Notes: generated from the letters alone by a model not told the origin. Positions 1 to 7,004 are shown, counted from the stretch's first letter. The stretch is 9,963 nt of DNA from Candidatus Heimdallarchaeota archaeon (GCA_023135215.1 JAGLTP010000090.1:1-9963), one strand, 5' to 3'. Made by a program: numbers and translations.

Positions 1-489
1 ATGAGAACCATGATAGCCACCTTCTGTTTTTATGATCTTGTTTTTTCCAGTGTATTTTCTTGCAGCTCTTATAGCAAACATTGTAGCTTCTGTCCCAGAA
101 TTGCAAAATCTAAGCAATTCAATTGATGGAGTTCTTTCACAAATTATTTTGGCAAGTTGGTGTTGAACCTCCATTGGAGCAGCATGTGAAGTACCCTCAC
201 TTGCTTGCTTCTGCATGTTTTCTACAATTTTAGGGTGGGCATGACCATGGATATTCACAGTCATACTATTGAGACAATCAATGTATTCATTGCCATCAAA
301 ATCATAAAGATAACAACCTTCTCCTTTTGTAACAAAGAAAGGATAAGGATAAAAGTGTGACACATTTCTTGTTCCTCCCCCTGGAAGCCATTTCTTTGCT
401 TCTTCGAAATGTTTCTTTGATGAAGGAGTTTTGTCTTTATATTTTACAACAATATCTTCCTTGATTTTCTCTAAATCCTGAATTTTCAT
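1..489 (-). CDS. Class-III aminotransferase, GSA-like (partial, N-terminal 163 residues)
   Basis: PLP-dependent fold-type I aminotransferase; the gene runs off the left edge, so only the N-terminal third is visible. Reading from the ATG at 489, the sequence has LPGGGTRNV (residues 35-43) followed by YPYP, a GEG..LYDFDGNEYIDC cofactor-domain entry (56-72), GHAHP (82-86), the NSGTEA phosphate-binding motif (130-135) and GGYHGS (157-162), whose Tyr-His-Gly lies over the PLP ring. The catalytic lysine lies beyond the window. The family is that of glutamate-1-semialdehyde aminomutase. However, PGG.TR.V...PYP in place of the usual PGGVNSPVR is typical of GSA-like transaminases, including beta-amino-acid transaminases, rather than true HemL. 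Substrate is therefore unassigned. It is transcribed divergently from the fold-type II PLP enzyme at 641. Family assignment is firm; the sub-function is inference. Confidence 0.9.
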   Translation of the reverse strand, partial: MKIQDLEKIKEDIVVKYKDKTPSSKKHFEEAKKWLPGGGTRNVSHFYPYPFFVTKGEGCYLYDFDGNEYIDCLNSMTVNIHGHAHPKIVENMQKQASEGTSHAAPMEVQHQLAKIICERTPSIELLRFCNSGTEATMFAIRAARKYTGKNKIIKTEGGYHGSH

Positions 490-519
490 GTCTTTAACCT
501 ATTTACATTGTTTAATCTT

Positions 520-539
520 ATCGGGTTGATTAATCCGAT
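520..539. promoter_or_regulatory. Imperfect 20-bp palindrome, possible operator
   Basis: The sequence ATCGG(N10)CCGAT has perfect 5-bp ends, and 16 of its 20 positions fit two-fold symmetry. It sits 31 bp upstream of the aminotransferase ATG, just upstream of a weak AT-rich box (about 511-518) that could be that gene's TATA element. As plus-strand RNA it could also fold into an 8-bp stem with a GAUU loop, using one G-U pair. Its promoter-proximal position favours a binding site for a dimeric regulator. Confidence 0.35.
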
Positions 540-580
540 GGATTTTAGGAAAAAGAACTATGATAAAAGATTTGTGAATT

Positions 581-604
581 TACGTAATTCTTTAAGATTA
601 CGTA
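581..604. promoter_or_regulatory. Perfect 8-bp inverted repeat (TACGTAAT / ATTACGTA), likely operator
   Basis: TACGTAAT at 581-588 and its exact reverse complement ATTACGTA at 597-604 are separated by 8 bp. Each arm contains the self-complementary hexamer TACGTA, and the two hexamers are 18 bp apart centre to centre, so two dimers could bind on nearly the same helix face. The right arm touches the TATA-like element at 603-611, where a bound protein would block TBP/TFB. It most likely controls the PLP enzyme gene at 641, perhaps also the divergent aminotransferase. Confidence 0.45.
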
Positions 605-611
605 TTTTATT
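603..611 (+). promoter_or_regulatory. TATA-like box for the PLP enzyme gene
   Basis: TATTTTATT is centred about 34 bp upstream of the ATG at 641. Archaeal transcription starts some 25 bp after the box centre, which would give a start near 632 and a leader of about 8 nt. This favours ATG 641 over the in-frame ATGs at 665 and 695. A second AT-rich stretch (643-650) could instead serve the later starts. Confidence 0.35.
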
Positions 612-640
612 CTATTCTTGGTTTTTTCGAAAAATTAAAG

Positions 641-2122
641 ATGTATAAATTTGGCTGTATATCCATGATAGATTTATCAAAAAATGATGATGGGATGAAA
701 GAAGCTGTTAAAAGAGCAAAAGAAAGAAACATAATTATACCAACATTCACTCAACAAAGAAACCCAAATTTGATACCATCACAAATTAGTGAGGAACTTA
801 CTCAAATAGGTCTTTGGGATATTCACCCAAGAAATCTTTTTAGAATCACATGGAAAAATGAACCAAAATCAAAAGGAGGAGGATTTGGTGATGTTAATTA
901 CATTGAGCTGCCTTCTGAGTTAACTGGTGTTGAAGCAAGAATCATTGGTTTAGTAGGTAAATACTTTCCAACAGGATCTCACAAAGTTGGAGCAACTTTC
1001 GGATGTTTAGTTCCTAGGCTAGTAACTGGACAATTCAACCCCATAGTACATAAAGCAGTGTGGCCCAGCACTGGGAATTACTGCAGAGGAGGTGCATATG
1101 ATGCAACACTCCTTGCTTGTGAATCGATTGCCATTCTTCCTGAAGAAATGTCACAAGAGAGATTCGACTGGTTGAATACTGTAGCTGGAGAGATTATTAA
1201 AACTCCTGGGAGCGAAAGCAATGTTAAAGAGATATTTGACAAGGTTTGGGAACTCAAGAGAACAAGAGAAAATATCTTTGTATTCAATCAATTCGAGGAA
1301 TTTGGTAATTACTTGTGGCATTATGACATTACCGGCCATGCTATGGAAGAAGTGTTAGATAGAGAACTAAATGGTGATAAATTCAAAGGAATTGTATTAA
1401 CTACTGGCTCAGCAGGAACAATAGGTTGTGGAGATTTTCTGAAAGATAAATATCCTTCAATGAAAATTACAGCAGGTGAAGCTTTACAATGTCCAACTAT
1501 GCTAGTAAATGGGTATGGAGCACATGGAATTGAAGGAATTGGTGATAAGCATATTCCATGGATTCATAATGTGAAAAACACCGATATGGTCATCGCAATT
1601 GATGATAATGATACAAAAAGAATTATGAGATTATTCAATGAAAAAGAAGGACAATTGTATCTAAAAGAAACAGGTGTTCCTGATCAAATCGTGGATAAAT
1701 TGCCTCTTTTAGGAATTTCGAGTATAGCTAATTTACTAATGGCAATAAAATTCGCGAAATATTATGAGTTAACAAGCAATGATGTTATCCTGACTGTATT
1801 TACAGATTCAATGGAATTATATCAATCCCGATTGAAGGAAATGAACGTTGAGTTAGGTTCTTACAGTCGTGATGATGCAATTAGGGATTCCCATACTAAT
1901 CTTCATGGTCAAAAAATAGACAACATGCTTGAACTTGATTATTACGGTAGAAAAAGAATTCATAATTTGAAGTATTTCACTTGGATTGAACAACAAGGGA
2001 AGGATCTGGATGAATTGAATAGACAATGGTACGATCCTAACTATTGGGAATCAATCCAGTCACTAATACAACCAATAGATGAATTAGTTGATGCTTTCAA
2101 CAAAAATGCTGGACTAATTTAA
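641..2122 (+). CDS. Fold-type II PLP-dependent enzyme (TrpB/cysteine synthase-like), 493 aa
   Basis: A PLP enzyme of the tryptophan synthase-beta / cysteine synthase / threonine synthase superfamily. Visible features: TGSHKVGA (111-118), with K115 the likely Schiff-base lysine; PSTGNYCRGGAYDA (142-155), the loop that contacts the substrate carboxylate; and TTGSAGTIGCGDFL (254-267), the glycine-rich phosphate-binding loop. At 493 residues it is far longer than ordinary cysteine synthases (about 300). It carries an insertion around 165-230 and a C-terminal extension (about 400-493) rich in aromatic and charged residues, with a HNLKYFTWIEQQGKDL segment (441-456). Long homologues are commonly labelled only as PLP-dependent or cysteine-synthase-like proteins, so the reaction (beta-elimination or replacement on an amino acid) is not assigned. 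Divergent from an aminotransferase gene, which suggests shared amino-acid metabolism. Starts at 665 (M9) or 695 (M19) remain possible, because the first residues look unconserved. Confidence 0.85.
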   Translation: MYKFGCISMIDLSKNDDGMKEAVKRAKERNIIIPTFTQQRNPNLIPSQISEELTQIGLWDIHPRNLFRITWKNEPKSKGGGFGDVNYIELPSELTGVEARIIGLVGKYFPTGSHKVGATFGCLVPRLVTGQFNPIVHKAVWPSTGNYCRGGAYDATLLACESIAILPEEMSQERFDWLNTVAGEIIKTPGSESNVKEIFDKVWELKRTRENIFVFNQFEEFGNYLWHYDITGHAMEEVLDRELNGDKFKGIVLTTGSAGTIGCGDFLKDKYPSMKITAGEALQCPTMLVNGYGAHGIEGIGDKHIPWIHNVKNTDMVIAIDDNDTKRIMRLFNEKEGQLYLKETGVPDQIVDKLPLLGISSIANLLMAIKFAKYYELTSNDVILTVFTDSMELYQSRLKEMNVELGSYSRDDAIRDSHTNLHGQKIDNMLELDYYGRKRIHNLKYFTWIEQQGKDLDELNRQWYDPNYWESIQSLIQPIDELVDAFNKNAGLI

Positions 2123-2125
2123 CAC

Positions 2126-2187
2126 ATTTTCTATTTTTCTAATAATTTTTGTTTGTTGAAGCTATTATTTTTCGTTTTTTTTTCTTC
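2126..2187 (+). terminator. T-rich archaeal-type terminator
   Basis: Several T-tracts follow the stop codon at 2122: 2127-2139, 2146-2150 and 2168-2183, the last with a run of nine T. No GC-rich hairpin precedes them. Archaeal RNA polymerase stops at such oligo-T runs on the non-template strand, so this probably ends the PLP enzyme transcript before the next promoter at 2193. Confidence 0.5.
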
Positions 2188-2192
2188 TCTCC

Positions 2193-2226
2193 TATTTAAA
2201 CCAAATTACGGATATTGGTTTTGAGG
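2193..2226 (+). promoter_or_regulatory. TATA box and short Shine-Dalgarno for the gene at 2234
   Basis: TATTTAAA at 2193-2200 is a good TATA-like box and predicts a transcript start near 2222. GAGG at 2223-2226 lies 7 nt before the ATG at 2234 and could pair with the 3' end of 16S rRNA. The two sites compete for space, so the leader would be only about 10 nt. The promoter is better supported than the ribosome binding site. Confidence 0.4.
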
Positions 2227-2233
2227 ATATGGC

Positions 2234-3049
2234 ATGAGTGAAGTCACTAGAGATGATTTTGATGATATAAAGGATGGTATAATTTCTTCTCTAGTAGACT
2301 CTGAATTAATAGGTCAAGATCGTTTCATTTGCTCCTTGGAAAGAATGGAAGAGCGTGTTCAAGGATATATAGATGAGATAATTATCATTCTACAAGACCA
2401 TATCTCTAAAGAGATTTTAATTCAAGCCGTAACTCAATTTGAGAGTATTCAGTTGTTACTAATAACAGATAAGCTAAATCGTAACAAGCATTTTACAAGA
2501 AATCAAATCGTAACTATCTTTCTAGCTATTTTGGACAATGTTTTGTCTTTGATATATGAAAATGTCACTATCTCCCATTTTGAACTTCTCAGAAAAAATA
2601 TGAAAGGTTTGAGTAATGGGAAATCTTTCAGTTATAATAACATGAAAAAAATCCAAATTGAACTAATTCAATCTGAATACATAACAAAGATCAGAAAAAT
2701 CGGTTATACTCTAAAGCTAAAAGACAGTTATTGTCAAATCATTAGCAACATGATGTCTGTTTATCCGCAATTTAAGGATCAACTAAGTGAGGTAGAAGTA
2801 ACAGGCTATGATTTAATTCACTCAAGAGCTATTCCTAAACTTGAAGTGACAAAATCAGCTGTTGTGGTCATAGCCTCTCTCCTCCCAATTTATTTCAAGA
2901 AAAAAGAGGAAAAACAAAACATATGGAAATATATTGAGGAAATTATAGATGAAGATGAAGAACAATTGAAAAGGAAAATCTATCGTTTTCGGTCCAATTT
3001 ACGAAAAATGGAAAATGTAGATCTCTTCAATTATAAAAATGAAAAATAA
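2234..3049 (+). CDS. Unassigned helical protein, possible divergent TFIIB/cyclin-fold protein
   Basis: Not confidently recognised. It is a 271-residue soluble, mostly helical and charged protein without signal peptide, membrane helix or zinc-ligand cysteines. Two regions resemble successive cyclin repeats of archaeal TFB. Residues 65-130 contain an aliphatic helix (QIVTIFLAIL, 91-100) followed by a possible helix-turn-helix. Residues 149-258 begin YITKIRKIGYTLKLKD, like the Y/hIpR-a--LgL opening of TFB repeat two, then have KSAVVVIASLLPIY (207-220), where TFB has its AAA-Y-AS helix. They end with a helix pair (229-258, IWKYIEEI then EEQLKRKIYRFRSNL) in the position of the TFB recognition helices. 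The TFB N-terminal zinc ribbon and B-reader are missing. If correct, it would be a DNA-binding or TFB-like regulator; otherwise an uncharacterised lineage-specific protein. It has its own promoter and ends 60 bp before the split-barrel gene. That it is a real gene is likely; the fold is inference. Confidence 0.75.
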   Translation: MSEVTRDDFDDIKDGIISSLVDSELIGQDRFICSLERMEERVQGYIDEIIIILQDHISKEILIQAVTQFESIQLLLITDKLNRNKHFTRNQIVTIFLAILDNVLSLIYENVTISHFELLRKNMKGLSNGKSFSYNNMKKIQIELIQSEYITKIRKIGYTLKLKDSYCQIISNMMSVYPQFKDQLSEVEVTGYDLIHSRAIPKLEVTKSAVVVIASLLPIYFKKKEEKQNIWKYIEEIIDEDEEQLKRKIYRFRSNLRKMENVDLFNYKNEK

Positions 3050-3082
3050 ATAAAATTTTGTAATTAAAATACTTTTATTAGA

Positions 3083-3090
3083 GTTATATT
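3083..3090 (+). promoter_or_regulatory. TATA-like box, leaderless spacing, for the gene at 3110
   Basis: GTTATATT is centred about 24 bp before the ATG at 3110, which fits a leaderless transcript starting at or next to the start codon. No Shine-Dalgarno is present in the intervening sequence, which agrees with this. Nearby AT-rich alternatives (for example 3072-3080) cannot be excluded. Confidence 0.4.
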
Positions 3091-3109
3091 CTTTGTTTAT
3101 ATGATATAA

Positions 3110-3505
3110 ATGAGTATACCAGAAGACTATGAAGATTTACTTCTCAATCCTAATTTCGCTCATGTAGCTACTGTTAATCCTGATGGTTCTCCACAGGTCA
3201 CCCCCGTATGGATAGATTACGATAAAGAAAAAAACGAAGTGCTTGTTAATACTGCCTTAGGAAGGAAGAAATCTCGAAATATGAAAGTTGGATCTAATGT
3301 TGCTTTAAGTATTCAAGATCAAGAAAAATCTTATAGATATATAGGAATTCAAGGTGAAGTCATAGAAGTAACAGAAGAAGATGCAAGAAATCATATTGAT
3401 AAATTAGCAATGAAATACTTAGGAAAATCGGAATATCCCTTCTATAGCGGAGAAACTAGATTAATAGTGAAAATAAAACCTAAATATGTACATACAATGG
3501 GTTGA
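3110..3505 (+). CDS. PPOX-class split-barrel protein, probably F420-dependent (FDOR-type)
   Basis: A 131-residue cytoplasmic flavin/F420-binding split beta-barrel of the pyridoxamine 5'-phosphate oxidase-like superfamily, usually a homodimer. Visible signatures are FAHVATVNPDGSPQVTPVW (16-34), where first strands carry the A-T-x-x-x-DG-P--TPVW pattern; VLVNTALGRKKSRNM (44-58), whose GRKK-RN segment binds the cofactor phosphate; YRYIGIQGEVIEV (75-87); and a C-terminal RLIVKIKPKYVHTMG. Length and motifs match the small F420-dependent oxidoreductases of the Rv1155-like type better than true PdxH, which is longer and ends differently. The physiological substrate is unknown. F420 use is inferred from family and would fit an archaeon. 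The ATG at 3110 places the expected N-terminal helix before the first strand and has a TATA box at leaderless distance. Confidence 0.88.
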   Translation: MSIPEDYEDLLLNPNFAHVATVNPDGSPQVTPVWIDYDKEKNEVLVNTALGRKKSRNMKVGSNVALSIQDQEKSYRYIGIQGEVIEVTEEDARNHIDKLAMKYLGKSEYPFYSGETRLIVKIKPKYVHTMG

Positions 3506-3578
3506 AATTTCTTGCCATCTTGATTACCATTTACACAAGTCTTTTGTATTCAAAACCGAATATGTTTTTTTGATTTAA

Positions 3579-6017
3579 ATGAAAAGAAATCAAAAAGTAA
3601 TTACTTTCGGAATAATTGTCGCTTTTTTCCTAGTATTTTCTGTTTTCTCACCAATCAAGACTATGTCATATGATTGGAATTTAACGCATAGTACTATACT
3701 GGAAGAAACTGATAATGTTGGTTACGGATATCTTACAGGTAATCATTATTTGGAAAACCAATACCTTGAAGCTGATTATGCCACAGATATAAGATATGTA
3801 AGAGAAGGATCGGGTTCTATTATTAATTCAATGGATAATAGTTCCTCAGTATTCAGATCCTCTGAAGATTCTTCCTATTATCAACCATTCTCCCGATTCA
3901 ACTATCTTGATGCAGAATGGAAATCTTTTCCCACCTATATTCAAGCAATGAATAATACTGGTTATGGACCCAATTTGAACTTTACAACCGGTATAAATGA
4001 TAAAGGTAAATTGCTACTTAATGCGAAAACATCCTTGATTTTGGAAACTGATACCTATTATGTTTTCACAATAGATATGAAAGCAGGAGAAATGTACGAC
4101 CTAAACATGAAAAGTACAGGTTTAGTGAATTACTACATATTCTTTGAAGACACTTTATCAATGTCAGGAACTGTTGATGGTATCACACGAGATATCCAAC
4201 CTTTAGTTGCAAGAGATTCTGGAGATCATATTCTTTATCTCTTTGCTACCAGCGAAGTTGATGTGATTATCAATCCTAAGGAAATTAATGTTCAAAAATT
4301 AGGACCAAATGACATCGCATCCAAGCGTTTTGTTAACGAACCAGATGAAATATGGAATGAAACAAGAGATGACACACAGACCAATTATGAAAGAACAACT
4401 ACCCATGCTTATTATATAGACATACCTGCAGGAGATTATCAATTTAAGTATGTTAGATTTGACCCTGGTATAATAACACTAGCTATATTCAACCCGTTAG
4501 TAAAATATTACGAAGTGGGATCAGCGCCTGGTTTTCAGGATTTTACCTTAGGTTTCATGAGTAGCGATAAATTTACGTTACACTTTGAGTATGGTTTCAA
4601 AGCAGTTGTATTTATAATTGCTGAATATGATAATACTGATTACATAGAATTCGACTATATCTTTTCCGTAAAGGAAGTAGCAATAGAGACTCTTTCTCCT
4701 GGTGTTGAATTCGCATATCAAGACGATACTCTCAATTTTGGAATAAACATCGAAGAAAAACAAGCGATTTATTTGAATAGATCCATTCCCGGACCACTTG
4801 GTCTTCAAGTACTAAAGTATGTAGATTCTGAATTAGTCTATGGCTTTTCGTACAATCTTAGAGAATTTGGCGAGGATGCAGCAAAGATAATTCTAGAACC
4901 AGGATATTATTATTTCTTGTACGAAGGTGTTGGTACGTATGATTTCGATATCATATACAATACCATAGATATTGAACCCTTTACAAATAATATGGATATT
5001 ACTTTGGAACAAGATAACGGTAATTCTTCTAACTACAAACTGTTAATGCTCAATTATACACAATTTGAATTCTACAATTATAATTTCTCATTTCTTATGA
5101 ATATGAATTATACATTAAGAGTTCATTATAATTTGTTCCTTGACAAATACCAAAGTAATGTAGATACAAGCACCTTTACTTTGGGAAATCAACAAGTAGA
5201 TGGAGACTTCTATGCTTATAATACTAATATATCCCAAGAATTAACTCTCTTCTCACCAGAAACTATGAATATCAGATATTTGCTGGTTTCATTTGAAGAT
5301 ATCTATAACAATACTGGAGCTACTTGGGCTGATTGGGGAGTAGCATTTGTCAATCAAACGGAAGCAACTATTAGATTGAGTCTTGACTCAGGCTATCCAG
5401 ACGGTCTTAATGGACTAACAATTCAGGAACTGGATATTGTTCTCGATGCTTTAGGTCGAGGTTCAGTTGATTCGACTTTTGATATAGAGAACAGTGATTA
5501 TGATCTGTTTATGATGAATTTAACTGTTCCAGAAAATACTTGGTACAAAATAATTATAACTATAGAAAATGGAACAATGGATCTAAACAATTATGTATTC
5601 CACAATGATGAGAATATTAGACCTGATGATTTTGAAGGATTTGTGATTTACAATAAATACCTCTTCAAAGATCCAACATATACTCCATACCTCTGGCAAG
5701 CTTCTCTAGTAAATTCAACATTTACCCACGAAATACAATTTGGTGTTCTAGCATCAGATATGATTTTCATGTATGGAATAGATCATGTAGGGCTTAATGG
5801 TACAGTAACATTTGAATTTATCTCATACAACTGTACAGAGATTTCAGCTCATACTATTGCTCCAATAGGAGGATTATCCAAAGGTGTAATTATAGGTCTT
5901 GCAGTAGCTGGCGGCGTTATTGTAGTAGGAACAGCAGCTGGAGTGATGGTACGATACCTTGGACCAAAAGGTAAAACTCCCTCTCAACCCGCAACTCCTC
6001 CACCTCCAAGATATTAA
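3579..6017 (+). CDS. Large secreted surface protein with C-terminal membrane anchor
   Basis: An 812-residue protein with a clear export signal: positive n-region MKRNQK, hydrophobic 8-24, and a polar region from about 28. A single C-terminal membrane helix (about 769-791) is followed by a 21-residue basic, proline-rich tail ending PPPPRY. This gives an outside ectodomain of about 740 residues and a small cytosolic end. The ectodomain is beta-rich, aromatic and acidic, has a single visible cysteine (C752), and has about 18 N-x-S/T sequons, so heavy N-glycosylation is likely. Repeated units of the type YYVFTIDMKAGEMYDL (160-175), HAYYIDIPAGDYQFKY (276-291) and YDLFMMNLTVPENTWY (641-656) resemble pre-peptidase C-terminal-like beta-sandwich edges, suggesting tandem Ig-like sandwiches; this is inference. 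The anchor contains two GxxxG pairs (G769/G773, G784/G788) that could drive self-association. No catalytic motif is seen. An S-layer-associated, adhesion or receptor role is plausible but unproven. Confidence 0.85.
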   Translation: MKRNQKVITFGIIVAFFLVFSVFSPIKTMSYDWNLTHSTILEETDNVGYGYLTGNHYLENQYLEADYATDIRYVREGSGSIINSMDNSSSVFRSSEDSSYYQPFSRFNYLDAEWKSFPTYIQAMNNTGYGPNLNFTTGINDKGKLLLNAKTSLILETDTYYVFTIDMKAGEMYDLNMKSTGLVNYYIFFEDTLSMSGTVDGITRDIQPLVARDSGDHILYLFATSEVDVIINPKEINVQKLGPNDIASKRFVNEPDEIWNETRDDTQTNYERTTTHAYYIDIPAGDYQFKYVRFDPGIITLAIFNPLVKYYEVGSAPGFQDFTLGFMSSDKFTLHFEYGFKAVVFIIAEYDNTDYIEFDYIFSVKEVAIETLSPGVEFAYQDDTLNFGINIEEKQAIYLNRSIPGPLGLQVLKYVDSELVYGFSYNLREFGEDAAKIILEPGYYYFLYEGVGTYDFDIIYNTIDIEPFTNNMDITLEQDNGNSSNYKLLMLNYTQFEFYNYNFSFLMNMNYTLRVHYNLFLDKYQSNVDTSTFTLGNQQVDGDFYAYNTNISQELTLFSPETMNIRYLLVSFEDIYNNTGATWADWGVAFVNQTEATIRLSLDSGYPDGLNGLTIQELDIVLDALGRGSVDSTFDIENSDYDLFMMNLTVPENTWYKIIITIENGTMDLNNYVFHNDENIRPDDFEGFVIYNKYLFKDPTYTPYLWQASLVNSTFTHEIQFGVLASDMIFMYGIDHVGLNGTVTFEFISYNCTEISAHTIAPIGGLSKGVIIGLAVAGGVIVVGTAAGVMVRYLGPKGKTPSQPATPPPPRY

Positions 6018-6019
6018 TC

Positions 6020-6044
6020 CTTTCCTTTTTTTCTTTTTTTATTT
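6020..6044 (+). terminator. T/C-rich terminator after the surface protein gene
   Basis: Two runs of seven T begin within 10 bp of the stop codon at 6017, separated by a single C and followed by ATTTAATTTTA. This is a typical archaeal oligo-T termination signal on the plus strand. It also lies in the 21-bp gap between convergent genes, so it limits read-through into the antisense of the dehydratase gene. No matching T-run exists for the minus-strand transcript here. Confidence 0.55.
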
Positions 6045-7004
6045 AATTTTACTTCTTATTTGTTCAAAAAAATGTGTTAAATCAATATTCCCACCTGAGA
6101 TTATTATGCCTACTCTCTTTTGCTGTAAATCAATCTTACTTGATAAAACACCTGCAAGTGATACAGCACCAGAAGGTTCAACGACATGTTTCATTCTTGT
6201 CCAGAGAAATTTCATAGCATCAACAATTTCCTCTTCAGTTACTGTAATTATTTCATCTACATTTTCACGTATTATCTTGAATGTATGAGAACCAAGTGAT
6301 GTCTTTAATCCATCAGCAATCGTATTTGGATTGATTGACGGATAGATTTTACCGTCTCTCAACGATCTATAGGCATCATCTGCATTCTTTGGTTCCACTC
6401 CAATAACCTTAGTTTTGGGATACAGACTTTTTGTTGCAATAGCAGTACCAGAAAGCAATCCTCCACCACCACATGGAGCAAAAACATAATCTAACTTTCC
6501 AACTTCCTTGATTAATTCATATGTTGCAGTGCTTTGACCATAAATTATATCCATGTCATTAGATGAATGAATTAAAGTATAACCATGCTTATCGATTAAA
6601 GATTGTGCAGTTTCTTCTCTATCACCTGGCTTTGTGCCACAAAAAACCACATCTGCCCCATACCCTTTTGTTGCAGTTACTTTGATTTTTGGTGCATTTT
6701 CTGGCATAACAACGGTTGCTTTCACATCAGACATTTTGGCAGCTAAAGATAATGCTTGTGCAAAATTACCAGAAGAATGAGTTGTAACTCCTTTTGCTTT
6801 TTTTTCCTCAGATAGACAGGATATGGCATTTAAAGCTCCTCTGATTTTAAACGAGCCTGTTCTCTGATAGCTTTCCATTTTGAGGAAGCAATTTGCGTTT
6901 ATCTTGTTGTCTAGAGTTGTTGATGTCATTACAGGAGTATGATTTATGATCTCTCTAATTCTATTATATACTTCTTCTATTTTCTCGAGCAATAGTTCCA
7001 CCAA
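6039..7004 (-). CDS. Serine racemase / threonine dehydratase-like PLP enzyme
   Basis: A 321-residue fold-type II PLP enzyme that deaminates or racemises hydroxy-amino acids (L-threonine to 2-oxobutyrate, serine to pyruvate or D-serine). It shows SFKIRGALNAI (51-61) with Schiff-base K53, SSGNF (77-81) as the carboxylate loop, and CGGGGLLSG (178-186) for phosphate binding. GVEPKNADD (202-210) has E204/A208/D210 at the same spacing as the divalent-metal ligands of eukaryotic serine racemase; TIADG (228-232) and ISGGN (302-306) follow. There is no C-terminal ACT domain, so no isoleucine-type allosteric control is expected. Similarity to serine racemase is striking along the whole length, but racemase and dehydratase cannot be told apart by sequence alone. 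The first codon is TTG at 7004, directly after the TldE stop; GTG at 7001 is an equally possible start, and the next ATG (residue 26) is too far in. The zero gap indicates co-transcription and coupled translation. Confidence 0.92.
   Translation of the reverse strand: MVELLLEKIEEVYNRIREIINHTPVMTSTTLDNKINANCFLKMESYQRTGSFKIRGALNAISCLSEEKKAKGVTTHSSGNFAQALSLAAKMSDVKATVVMPENAPKIKVTATKGYGADVVFCGTKPGDREETAQSLIDKHGYTLIHSSNDMDIIYGQSTATYELIKEVGKLDYVFAPCGGGGLLSGTAIATKSLYPKTKVIGVEPKNADDAYRSLRDGKIYPSINPNTIADGLKTSLGSHTFKIIRENVDEIITVTEEEIVDAMKFLWTRMKHVVEPSGAVSLAGVLSSKIDLQQKRVGIIISGGNIDLTHFFEQIRSKIK

Noticed and set aside
490..640. Possible small RNA or riboswitch in the divergent gap
   Set aside because: Only short palindromes are present, with no extended base-paired architecture, and the gap is fully accounted for by two promoters.
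1078..1339. Two overlapping minus-strand open frames (1078-1287 and 1151-1339)
   Set aside because: Both lie antisense inside the well-conserved PLP enzyme, show no family motifs and have no promoter or ribosome binding site.
4578..4808. Minus-strand open frame of 76 codons
   Set aside because: It is antisense to the surface protein ectodomain, and its aromatic-rich composition is what the reverse of that gene would give.
5959..6288. Plus-strand open frame of 109 codons across the convergent junction
   Set aside because: It overlaps the end of the surface protein gene out of frame and the antisense of the dehydratase, and runs through the T-tract terminator.
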